Origin: Motilibacter deserti
GTDB taxonomy: Bacteria; Actinomycetota; Actinomycetes; Motilibacterales; Motilibacteraceae
DNA length: 56,684 nucleotides
Direction of reading: 5' to 3'
NCBI RefSeq assembly: GCF_011250635.1
Contig: NZ_JAANNP010000015.1
Location: 1-56,684 of the forward strand
Shown here: positions 50,125-56,684 of the stretch, piece after piece
Position numbering within the stretch: position 1 is the stretch's first letter
Layout of the letters: every line of letters begins with the position of its first letter
Made by a program: the position numbers and the translations under genes
The notes under the pieces: generated by a model
Told to the model about the DNA's origin: nothing
The model's input: only the letters and a program-made list of their open reading frames with translations
Database searches by the model: none

Positions 50125-51647
50125 GGGCGGGCTCCTTCGACGAGAGCGTCCGCGTCGGACGCGCGCAGCGGGAGGACGGGGACGGTGAAGGCGCGGCGGG
50201 TGCCGTCGGGGCGTACGGCCTCGACCAGCTCCTCGCCGTCGAGCGCAGCCAGCAGTGCCTCGGCCTCGGGGAACCCGTCGCCGTCGTCGGGACGCGCCCC
50301 GAGCAGCAGGTGGACCATGCCGAGCAGCTCGACCGGCCGGCGCAGCCGCTCGGGCAGCGCCGAGAAGACGTCGGCGACGCTCGATCCGTCGGGGGTCATC
50401 GCGGCGATCACGAGCGCCTGGCGCAGCTCGACGAGGCTGGGCCCGCCCTGTCGGCGGATGGCCTCGAGGTCGGGCGCCGCCGGCGCGTTGTCGGACACGT
50501 CCTCGAGCGGGGGCGGGGGCGCGGCGTCGGCCGGGTCCCAGAACCGCTCGCGCAGGTGCTCGACGTCGATGCGCGGCGGCACGAGCTCCACCTCGACGGT
50601 CGCGCGCGGACCGGCGGTCTGCATCCAGGCCTCGAGCTCCTGGTTGATCTGGCGCAGCACGGCGTCGAGCTCGCGGTCCTTGGCGACGTCGTAGCCGACG
50701 ATGTGCGCGCGCAGCGTCGCGGACAGGCGCTGCCGCTCGCCGAGCACGTCGCGGATGCCGTCCTGGATCGTCTTGACCGTACGCCGGAACTCGCGCTGCT
50801 CGCCCGGGGCCAGCGTCTGGGCGAAGGGGTGGGTCAGGATGACGTCGAGGTCCCGGCGCAGGTCGACGAGGAGCGGCTCGTCCCGCAGCAGGGCGAAGGC
50901 GCCCTCGAAGGCGCGGCCCTCCGGTGTCAGCTTCATCAGCGAGTCGGACTTCGCCAGGTATTCGTCGAGCACCTCGACGACCGGGCGCTCCTCGTTGCGG
51001 AAGTCGCTGATGATCTGCCGGTGCATGCCGGCGACGGCTTCCTCGACCCGCTTGAAGTCACTGGGCAGCTGCCCGATGAGCGAGTGCAGGTTGGTGTAGG
51101 AGTCGAGCATGTGGTCGTCGGTGGCCGGCTCGATGTCCCCGCCCTCGGCCAGCCGGTCGCGCTCGGCCGTGAGCTCGGCAATGTGCGCCTCCAGGCGCGC
51201 GATGCGCGTGTCGCGGTCCGGGTCCGCCTCGTTGGCGAAACGGCGCACGACGTCGAGGATCGTGTGGATCCGGGACTCGCTGATCAGAGTCCGGTCCCGG
51301 GTGAGCGACTGGACCAGGTCGAGCGCCTCGAGCGCGTGCGAGGTCAGGCTGTAGAACTCCGCGCCGTCCTCGTCGCGCGAGCGGACCAGCCACTTGTGCG
51401 CCAGCCACTGCATGCACAGCGCGCGGCCCGGCCCCTCGGGGCTCGGCTCACCGGCGAGCTTGAGCTCGTCGAGGTAGTTGTCGACCTGCTGGTGGAGGCG
51501 CTCGGCGGGCACGGTCTTCTGATCACGGGTGAACGTGGTGCGGAACACGGCCAGCACCAGCGGCGCCCACTTGCGGTCGAGCAGCCGCAGCGTCGGCTTG
51601 TCGAACGCGTCGCGGACACGGGTCAGCTCCGCGAGGATGTCGCTCAC
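50121..51647 (-). CDS. DUF3375 kleisin-type subunit, JetA/MksF type
   Basis: A 508-aa protein. It starts [39 protein letters not shown], the conserved DUF3375 opening, then shows [16 protein letters not shown] and a helical central region ([23 protein letters not shown]). A core with [30 protein letters not shown] follows, and a C-terminal winged-helix-like part. In Wadjet/Mks this is the kleisin that bridges the ATPase heads. The GTG at 51647 follows GAGAGGCGGGGG. It is the first gene of the three-gene operon. Confidence 0.93.
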   Translation of the reverse strand: MSDILAELTRVRDAFDKPTLRLLDRKWAPLVLAVFRTTFTRDQKTVPAERLHQQVDNYLDELKLAGEPSPEGPGRALCMQWLAHKWLVRSRDEDGAEFYSLTSHALEALDLVQSLTRDRTLISESRIHTILDVVRRFANEADPDRDTRIARLEAHIAELTAERDRLAEGGDIEPATDDHMLDSYTNLHSLIGQLPSDFKRVEEAVAGMHRQIISDFRNEERPVVEVLDEYLAKSDSLMKLTPEGRAFEGAFALLRDEPLLVDLRRDLDVILTHPFAQTLAPGEQREFRRTVKTIQDGIRDVLGERQRLSATLRAHIVGYDVAKDRELDAVLRQINQELEAWMQTAGPRATVEVELVPPRIDVEHLRERFWDPADAAPPPPLEDVSDNAPAAPDLEAIRRQGGPSLVELRQALVIAAMTPDGSSVADVFSALPERLRRPVELLGMVHLLLGARPDDGDGFPEAEALLAALDGEELVEAVRPDGTRRAFTVPVLPLRASDADALVEGARP

Positions 51648-51979
51648 GTACCCCCGCCTCTCGTTCCAAGTGTGCCTGACGACGTTAAGCGGTGGGTGCA
51701 AGTCCGTCAGTCCCCGTGTCGCCCGGACGTGGCCCACGTCACGAGGGGGGCGGGCGGGGCCGTGGCCGTCAGCGGAGCGGCCGGGGAGCAGCCCCCGCCG
51801 GGGAGGGCGCCGGCGCCGCGCCGCCGGGGCGGCGGCCATCGTCCCGGGCCGCTCGCCCCGGCGCGGAGCGAGCGCCGGGCCCACGTCCCCCGTGTCGCCC
51901 GCCGCCCCGCGTCCCCGTCCCCGTCCCAGGTCACGCGCCCAGGTCACGGCCCAGGTCACGGCCCAGGTCACGTCCCAGG
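51648..51979. other. 332-base spacer upstream of the Jet/Mks operon
   Basis: No gene is supported. The part next to the kleisin gene (51648-51720) should hold its promoter; a TTGCAC-like -35 is visible on the minus strand near 51697, but no clear -10. The far end contains the 12-bp tandem repeats described separately. The middle is extremely G+C-rich, with short C/G homopolymer runs. Confidence 0.4.
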
Positions 51980-51983
51980 TCAC
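51925..51983 (-). repeat. five 12/13-bp tandem repeats spanning a stop codon
   Basis: CCCAGGTCACG recurs five times with spacings of 13, 12, 12 and 12 bases. On the minus strand each unit supplies TGA: the debranching gene's own stop (51982-51980) is the first, and the next three TGAs are in the same frame. Confidence 0.9.
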
Positions 51984-54109
51984 GTCCCGGCCGCGCGGAG
52001 CACCTCCGGGTCGTGCGTGTCGAGGTCCATGCGCCCTCGACCGATCGGCAGCCCGGAGAGCCGCACGTGGCCCCAGCGGCGGGGCGGCACGGGAGCCACG
52101 CGGAGGTCGCCGTGCGGGAGGCACGGGTCGAGCCGGAGCATGGACGTCAGCAGCGAGAGGGGGGCAGCGGCCGACCACGCCTGCGGGGAGCACGACGTGG
52201 GGTAGGGCACGGGGACGCCGGTGGCCGCTCGCTCGAAGCCGCAGAAGAGCTCGGGCAGCCGGCCGCCGAAGGCGCCGGCGGCCTCGACGACCGCCTCGGC
52301 GATGCGCTGGGCGTGCCCGACGTAGCCGTAGCGCACGAGCCCGGCCACCACGATCGCGTTGTCGTGCGGCCAGACCGAGCCGTTGTGGTAGCTCACCGGG
52401 TTGTACGCGGCGGCCGTGGTCGCGAGCGTGCGGACCCCCCACCCGGAGAACATCGCCGGGGAGAGCAGCGCCTCGGCCACCGCTCCGGCCTTGTCGTCGT
52501 CCGCGACGCCGGACCACAGGCAGTGCCCCTGGTTCGAGGCGAGCGCGTCGACAGGCTTCTTGTCCCGGTCAAGGGCGAGCGCGAAGTAGCCCCGCTCCGG
52601 GAGCCAGAAGCGCTCGTTGAAGCGGCGCTTGAGGTCCGTCGCCCGCGCCTGCCAGTCGGCCCCCGCATCGGTCCCCCCGACGAGTCGGGCGAGGTGCGCG
52701 CGGGCGATGTAGGCCGCGTAGACGTAGCCCTGCACCTCCGCGAGCGCGATGGGGGGATCGGCGAGCCGTCCGTCGGCGAAGGAGATGGAGTCCAGCGAGT
52801 CCTTCCACCCCTGGTTGAGCAGGCCGCGGTCGGTCTTGCGCTGGTACTCCACGAAGCCGTCGCCGTCGGCGTCGCCGAAGCGCTCCACCCAGTCGAGCGC
52901 CCGGTCCGCGGCCGGAAGCAGCGCCGCGACCTCCTCGAGCGGCGCGCCCCACCGCGCCACGCGGTCGAGCAGCATCACGAACAGCGGCGTGGCGTCCACG
53001 CTCCCGTAGTAGACCGAGCTGCCGCCCAGCGCCCGGCTCTCGTCCATGCCGAGCCGGACCTCGTGCAGGATCTTTCCCGGCTCCTCCTCGCTCATCGGGT
53101 CGACGGCCCTTCCCTGGTGCCGGGCCAGGGTCTGCAGGGTCGACAGTGCGAGCCCGGGGTCGAAAGGCAGCGCCATCCAGCTCGCAAGCAACGCGTCCCG
53201 TCCGAACAGCGCCATGAACCAGGGGGCGCCGGCCGCCACGACGTTCGCACCGGGTCGTTCCGGGTCCTGGATGCGCAGCGCGCCCAGGTCGAGGACGCTC
53301 CGCTCGACGGCAGCCTGCAGATCCGGGTCGCCGCAGCGGAATTCGGGAGTTGCCGATCGCCAGTCCTGCATCCGCCGGGTCGGTTCTGCCTGCTCCAACG
53401 GGCGATCGAGTGGGAACGCCGTCGCCACCTCGTGACCAGCCGACGAGGCGAGCACCTCCACGCTCGTCCGCCACTCACCCTGCGGAGCGATGGTTGCGCG
53501 CCACACGAGCGCGCCGGGCAACGCCGTTGCCCCCTGGCCGCGTACGCGGACACCCCGCCGCCGACCGCCGTGGCCCGCGGCGAGGGCGAGCTCCTCGCCG
53601 GCCCACCTGCGCTCCACCTCGGGGGTGGTGCCCCGGCGCCCGTCCTTGACGTCGAAGAGGTCCGCGAAGTCCGCGTCGACGAGCAGCTGCACGGTGACAC
53701 CGGCGGGCTCGCGCCCGTGGTTGCGGACGACGAGGTCTTCGCGGAGCCCGTCGGCCACCATGCGTCGTCGCTCCACCACGAGTGTCGCGTCGTGCACGCC
53801 GGGCCGGGGAGCGGCGCGCGTGAGAAAGGTGGCCTCGAACGGCTCGCCGAGGACGACGGCGAGCGGCTCCACCGGCTCGTCGTCCACGAGCAGTCGCCAC
53901 GTCGAGACGATGCGGTTGTCGAGGAAGAACACGCCGTGCGGGCGGTGGGCGGAGATGTCGCCGGCCCGGTTGCTCACGCAGAAGGAGGAGCCTTCGACGA
54001 CCGTGACGTCGTCGGCGGGGGCCGGCGGGGGCGTTGCGGTGGAGGCGCTGCCGAGCTCGGCGGGGTCGAACGCTGCGTCGGTGGGCCGGGTGGCAAGGGT
54101 GTCGGTCAT
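51980..54109 (-). CDS. amylo-alpha-1,6-glucosidase (glycogen-debranching-like) protein
   Basis: A 709-aa protein with two domains. The N-terminal GDE_N-type beta domain (about 45-260) opens VVEGSSFCVSNRAGDISAHRPHGVFFLDNRIVSTWRL. The (alpha/alpha)6 catalytic domain of the GH15/GH63-like clan shows GAPWFMALFGRDALLASW, RTLQTLARHQG-like sequence, GKILHEVRLG, DATPLFVMLL, YQRKTDRGLLNQGWKDS and NPVSYHNGSVWPHDNA. Substrates in this group include glycogen side chains and small glucosides. There is no signal peptide. Its ATG overlaps the stop of the small membrane gene upstream. Confidence 0.92.
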   Translation of the reverse strand: MTDTLATRPTDAAFDPAELGSASTATPPPAPADDVTVVEGSSFCVSNRAGDISAHRPHGVFFLDNRIVSTWRLLVDDEPVEPLAVVLGEPFEATFLTRAAPRPGVHDATLVVERRRMVADGLREDLVVRNHGREPAGVTVQLLVDADFADLFDVKDGRRGTTPEVERRWAGEELALAAGHGGRRRGVRVRGQGATALPGALVWRATIAPQGEWRTSVEVLASSAGHEVATAFPLDRPLEQAEPTRRMQDWRSATPEFRCGDPDLQAAVERSVLDLGALRIQDPERPGANVVAAGAPWFMALFGRDALLASWMALPFDPGLALSTLQTLARHQGRAVDPMSEEEPGKILHEVRLGMDESRALGGSSVYYGSVDATPLFVMLLDRVARWGAPLEEVAALLPAADRALDWVERFGDADGDGFVEYQRKTDRGLLNQGWKDSLDSISFADGRLADPPIALAEVQGYVYAAYIARAHLARLVGGTDAGADWQARATDLKRRFNERFWLPERGYFALALDRDKKPVDALASNQGHCLWSGVADDDKAGAVAEALLSPAMFSGWGVRTLATTAAAYNPVSYHNGSVWPHDNAIVVAGLVRYGYVGHAQRIAEAVVEAAGAFGGRLPELFCGFERAATGVPVPYPTSCSPQAWSAAAPLSLLTSMLRLDPCLPHGDLRVAPVPPRRWGHVRLSGLPIGRGRMDLDTHDPEVLRAAGT

Positions 54110-54408
54110 GGCGTCGGGCAGAGGTCTGTCGGGTCGGGCTGGTCGGTCGCGTCGGGCTGGTCGGACGGGTCGGATCGGCCGGATGGGGCGGGTGGGCCGG
54201 AGGGGTCGCATCGGCCGGGAGGCGCAGCGGTGCCGGTCGTGGGGCGCCGCGCCCCGGTGGGCGCGGCCGCGGCCAGCTGGGCGAGCGCGGCGAGCGCCCG
54301 CTGGGCCTTGCGGTCCTCGCGAGGGCGCTCGGCCGCCCACGACGTCACCAGTTGCAGCATCCAGCCCACGAGGACGAGGTACGCGGCGGTGAGGGTGAGC
54401 CCGGCCAT
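54106..54408 (-). CDS. small membrane protein with Asp/Pro repeat tail (hypothetical)
   Basis: A 100-aa protein. One N-terminal helix (MAGLTLTAAYLVLVGWMLQLV) is followed by a basic stretch and a low-complexity tail with repeated DPSG, SDPSD, ATDQPDPTD units. The TGA overlaps the ATG of the debranching-enzyme gene (ATGA), which supports translation. It begins three bases after the GT4 gene stop on the same strand. It may tether or regulate the enzyme at the membrane, which is only inference. Confidence 0.65.
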   Translation of the reverse strand: MAGLTLTAAYLVLVGWMLQLVTSWAAERPREDRKAQRALAALAQLAAAAPTGARRPTTGTAAPPGRCDPSGPPAPSGRSDPSDQPDATDQPDPTDLCPTP

Positions 54409-54411
54409 GGC

Positions 54412-55557
54412 TCAGCCCGCCCGGCCGGCCGACCGGCGCTGCCCCGGCGTGTCAGCGGTGATCTCCTGCAGGTCCCGGCTGCCCTCGACCAGGGCGCGGT
54501 AGACGCGCTCGTACCCCGCCGCCATTACGGGTAGGTCGAACCGGCGCTGCGCCTGCTGCCGGCAGCGCAACGGGTCGAGCCCGTCGGCCGTCCGCAGCGC
54601 GTCGGCGAAGCCGGCGTAGTCGTCGACGATCAGACCGCTGACCCCGTGGTCGACGACCTCGGGGACGCTGCCCCGGCGCAGTGCGACGACAGGTGTGCCG
54701 CACGCCATGGCCTCGATCATCACCATGCCGAACGGCTCCTCCCACTGCACGGGGAAAGCGAGCGCCGCGGCCCCGGCGAGGAGTTGGCGCTTGAACGACG
54801 CGTCCGCCTCGCCGACGTACTCCACGTCCTCCCCGAGGCGGGGGGCGATCTCGGACTCGAAGTACGCCTTCTCCGCGGGCTCGCTGCACTTGCCGGCGAG
54901 GACGATCCACCGCCCGGCCTTGCGCGCGGCGTCGATGGCGAGATGCGCGCCCTTGTCGGGGCTGAACCGGCCGAGCCACAGCAGGTAGTCGTCCTTGTCG
55001 GGCTGGAACGGGAAGGATGAGACGTCGATGGCGTTGTGCACCCGGCCCACCCAGTTGATGCCCGGGTTCAGCCTGCGCTGGGCGTCGGAGATGGCGACGA
55101 CGTCGACCGTCTCACCGAGACGTGCGAAGTACTCGCCCTGTTCGCCGTCGACCGGCCCGTGCATGGTCACAACGGTCGGAACGTCGCGCCCACGGGCGAG
55201 CAACGGGCCGGCCAGCGTGTGGTCGTGGACGATGTCGACGTCGAGGCCGTCGAGGGCTGCGGCGGCACCGGCGGCGTGGATGACCTCGGGAGCGGGCGTG
55301 CCCAACCGCGCCGAGGGTGGATCGTCGAAGACCGGTACGAAGCGGGTTGCCGCGGTGCGGTGACGCCCGGCTCCGACGAGTGTCACCTCGTGCCCGCGGG
55401 CGGCAAGCTGGTCGACGAGGTCAGCGACGACGGACTCGATCCCGCCGTAGCCGCGGGGCGGCAGCTCGAACCACGGCGGCGCGATCATGGCGATGCGCAG
55501 CGGCGGCGCGGCGGGAGTGACGGGGGACTGGACAGGGGGCTGCAACTGCACGGTCAT
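54412..55557 (-). CDS. GT4-family glycosyltransferase
   Basis: A 381-aa GT-B-fold retaining glycosyltransferase. The N-terminal nucleotide-fold domain has RIAMIAPPWFELPPRGYGGIESVVADLVDQLAARGHEVTLVGAG and VDIVHDHT. The C-terminal donor domain has YLLWLGRFSPDKGAHLAI, LAGKC and the EX7E motif region EEPFGMVMIEAMACGTPVVALRRGSVPEVV. It is cytoplasmic, with no TM segment. Linkage to the debranching-type enzyme suggests shared metabolism of a glucose-containing polymer or compatible solute; the acceptor is unknown. Confidence 0.93.
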   Translation of the reverse strand: MTVQLQPPVQSPVTPAAPPLRIAMIAPPWFELPPRGYGGIESVVADLVDQLAARGHEVTLVGAGRHRTAATRFVPVFDDPPSARLGTPAPEVIHAAGAAAALDGLDVDIVHDHTLAGPLLARGRDVPTVVTMHGPVDGEQGEYFARLGETVDVVAISDAQRRLNPGINWVGRVHNAIDVSSFPFQPDKDDYLLWLGRFSPDKGAHLAIDAARKAGRWIVLAGKCSEPAEKAYFESEIAPRLGEDVEYVGEADASFKRQLLAGAAALAFPVQWEEPFGMVMIEAMACGTPVVALRRGSVPEVVDHGVSGLIVDDYAGFADALRTADGLDPLRCRQQAQRRFDLPVMAAGYERVYRALVEGSRDLQEITADTPGQRRSAGRAG

Positions 55558-55658
55558 CGAAGGTCCTCCGGACGACGGGTCGTACGGGGGGCCAGCGCTT
55601 TCGCTGGGCCGCAGGAGCGGTGCGGCGGGCGAGCGGCACCGCGGGGGACGGAGCGGGC

Positions 55659-55973
55659 TCAGCTGCCGGGCGGCCGGTCGGCACGGCGACGGGCAGCCAG
55701 CTCGTCCTCGAGCTCGGCGATCCGCGACTGCAGCAGGAAGACGCGGCGCACGCCTGCGAGGGTGAGCCCCTCGCCCACGAGCTCCTGCACCTGCTGGACC
55801 TGCTCGACCTGGCGCCGGCTGTAGCGCCGCTGCCCGCCCCCGGACCGGGCCGGGGTCACCACCTCGTGGTCGTCCAGCCGGCGTAGGAACGCCTGCTGCA
55901 CGTCGAGCATGTCGGCGACCTGGCCGATGGTGAACAGGGGCGCGTGGACGTCCTCGAACGGAAGACGTGCCAC
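55659..55973 (-). CDS. MerR-family transcriptional regulator
   Basis: A 104-aa regulator. The winged-helix domain APLFTIGQVADMLDVQQAFLRRLDDHEVVTPARSGGGQRRYSRRQVEQV is followed by a dimerisation helix (LLQSRIAELEDELAARRRAD). The spacing resembles HspR-like short MerR proteins. GTG 55973 follows GGGAGGCCGG; longer starts would add an unlike N-terminus. It has no Cys for metal sensing. It lies between the GT4 gene and the divergent STAS gene and may control either. Confidence 0.88.
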   Translation of the reverse strand: MARLPFEDVHAPLFTIGQVADMLDVQQAFLRRLDDHEVVTPARSGGGQRRYSRRQVEQVQQVQELVGEGLTLAGVRRVFLLQSRIAELEDELAARRRADRPPGS

Positions 55974-56046
55974 CCGGCCTCCCGAATACTGCGCGCTGCT
56001 CTCGCTCGGGTGGCAGCGTACCACCACCCCCGATGGCAGCAAACCT

Positions 56047-56055
56047 TCAACTTGA
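56047..56055. promoter_or_regulatory. short palindrome TCAACTTGA in the divergent MerR/STAS spacer
   Basis: A 4-1-4 palindrome in an AT-richer patch of the 167-base divergent region, a reasonable place for a MerR-type operator. It is too short to be sure. Confidence 0.3.
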
Positions 56056-56140
56056 TGTCTAACTTCGTCGCAGCCTCGGGACCAGCAAAGTGTCCTCACG
56101 GCGTGCAGCTGTTCATCTCTTGGATCCGGAGGGGGAGAAG

Positions 56141-56662
56141 ATGACTGTTCCGGACGTCGGCCTGTCGGTGGTCGCCTCTGAGCAGGACGGGGTCCCGGTC
56201 CTCGTGGCGACCGGGGAGCTCGAGTCGGTCGGAGCGCCCGTGCTCCGCAGCGCGGTGATCGACGCGCTCGCCGCGGGCGCGGACGGCCTCGTCATCGATC
56301 TGACCGACGTGACGTTCGTCGACTCGGCGGGGCTGGGTGTGCTGGCCGGTGCGTTGAAGCGGTGCAGAGAACGCGGTGGCGAGCTCGCCCTGGTCGCCAC
56401 GCGGCCGGTGTTCCTGCGCACGCTGCGCGTGACGGGGCTGGCCCGCGTCCTGCCGGTGTTCCCCGCCCTCTCGGCGGCGGTCGCGCACGTGACCGACGTG
56501 ACGGCCCGTGCGACCGCCCCCGCCGGCGCAGAGAGCGCTTCCCCGGGCGGGGGCCGCCCCGGGGCCACGACGCTGCCGCGTCCCCGCTGGGCTTCCCGCC
56601 GCCCCGTGCTGCGCAGGAGACCGTCGCGTGTCGGGCAGTCGGAGATGGCCCGCGCCTCCTGA
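56141..56662 (+). CDS. STAS-domain anti-sigma-factor antagonist with basic tail
   Basis: A 173-aa protein. Residues about 5-105 form the STAS fold (VPVLVATGELESVGAPVLRSAVIDALA, then LVIDLTDVTFVDSAGLGVLAGALKRCRERGG), with Ser in VDSAGL as the usual site phosphorylated by an anti-sigma kinase. When unphosphorylated, such proteins bind the anti-sigma factor and free a stress sigma factor. The remaining 60 residues are Pro/Arg-rich and basic (RPRWASRRPVLRRRPSR), absent from typical SpoIIAA/Rsb[11 protein letters not shown] precedes the ATG. No partner kinase or sigma gene is in the window. Confidence 0.9.
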   Translation: MTVPDVGLSVVASEQDGVPVLVATGELESVGAPVLRSAVIDALAAGADGLVIDLTDVTFVDSAGLGVLAGALKRCRERGGELALVATRPVFLRTLRVTGLARVLPVFPALSAAVAHVTDVTARATAPAGAESASPGGGRPGATTLPRPRWASRRPVLRRRPSRVGQSEMARAS

Positions 56663-56684
56663 TCGGCGAGGAGCGGACGAAGGG

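Noticed and set aside
51925-51983. Short regularly spaced repeats considered as a CRISPR array
   Set aside because: The units are contiguous 12-mers with no unique spacers, and no cas genes are present.
51692-54502. 936-codon open frame on the plus strand
   Set aside because: Antisense to the debranching-type enzyme gene; low-complexity Arg/Gly/His composition and no plausible start.

Overview
The window is very G+C-rich chromosomal DNA, with frequent GTG and TTG starts and many 4-base ATGA/GTGA gene overlaps. It encodes an F420-type PPOX oxidoreductase, a SARP/AfsR-type regulator, MMPL and DUF3516 proteins, and a CIRCE-controlled small heat-shock gene. This points to an aerobic actinobacterium (class Actinomycetes). 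I would not name a genus from the sequence alone. No rRNA, tRNA, CRISPR array or prophage was found. The only mobile element is one broken IS110-family insertion sequence near the left end.

Layout. 1-3445 looks like acquired DNA: a two-TM mini-protein, an unknown 314-aa protein whose codon use differs from the rest, a frameshifted IS110 transposase, and about 440 bases with no gene. 3446-5796 is an ABC exporter pair (minus strand). 5875-8361 is the HrpB helicase. 8421-10866 is a four-gene membrane cassette: YgiB-like lipoprotein, YgiC/YjfC-like ATP-grasp ligase, DUF350 (YjfL) protein and a 2TM potassium channel. 10867-11219 is a repeat- and hairpin-rich spacer before a secreted protein. 11848-13891 holds a pyruvate-oxidase-like ThDP enzyme coupled to a small acidic protein. 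13921-16953 is a large SARP-NB-ARC regulator, preceded by a perfect 27-bp inverted repeat carrying DnaA-box sequences. 17168-20788 contains a DedA-like protein, an MFS protein with an odd N-terminus, an NAD(P)-binding epimerase and a TetR regulator.

20924-28879 carries an Mtr4/SKI2-like helicase (DUF3516), a DUF4230 protein, a second ABC-2 exporter, a secreted protein and an MFS exporter coupled to a tiny acidic protein. 28946-36583 is a regulatory and efflux region: a NarL-type two-component system, two TetR/ArsR-type repressors with visible operators, a hemerythrin protein, an MMPL transporter and an MFS transporter. 36602-45597 is mixed metabolism: YqeY, gamma-glutamyltransferase, DinB, VOC proteins, Hsp20, a phosphoribosyltransferase operon, a PPOX protein, a tightly overlapping DUF2243-CtaG-CYP152 operon, and an AraC-VOC pair.

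45797-51647 is a three-gene operon encoding an SMC-like ATPase, a KITE-type subunit and a kleisin-type subunit (JetCBA/MksBEF order). A strong hairpin directly follows the ATPase gene and no JetD/MksG nuclease gene is present. 51980-56662 encodes an amylo-alpha-1,6-glucosidase-like enzyme, a small membrane protein coupled to it, a GT4 glycosyltransferase, a MerR regulator and a divergent STAS anti-sigma-factor antagonist.

The most unusual items are the Jet/Mks operon lacking its nuclease, the YgiB/YgiC/DUF350/K+-channel cassette, the DnaA-box palindrome, and the CtaG-CYP152 operon.
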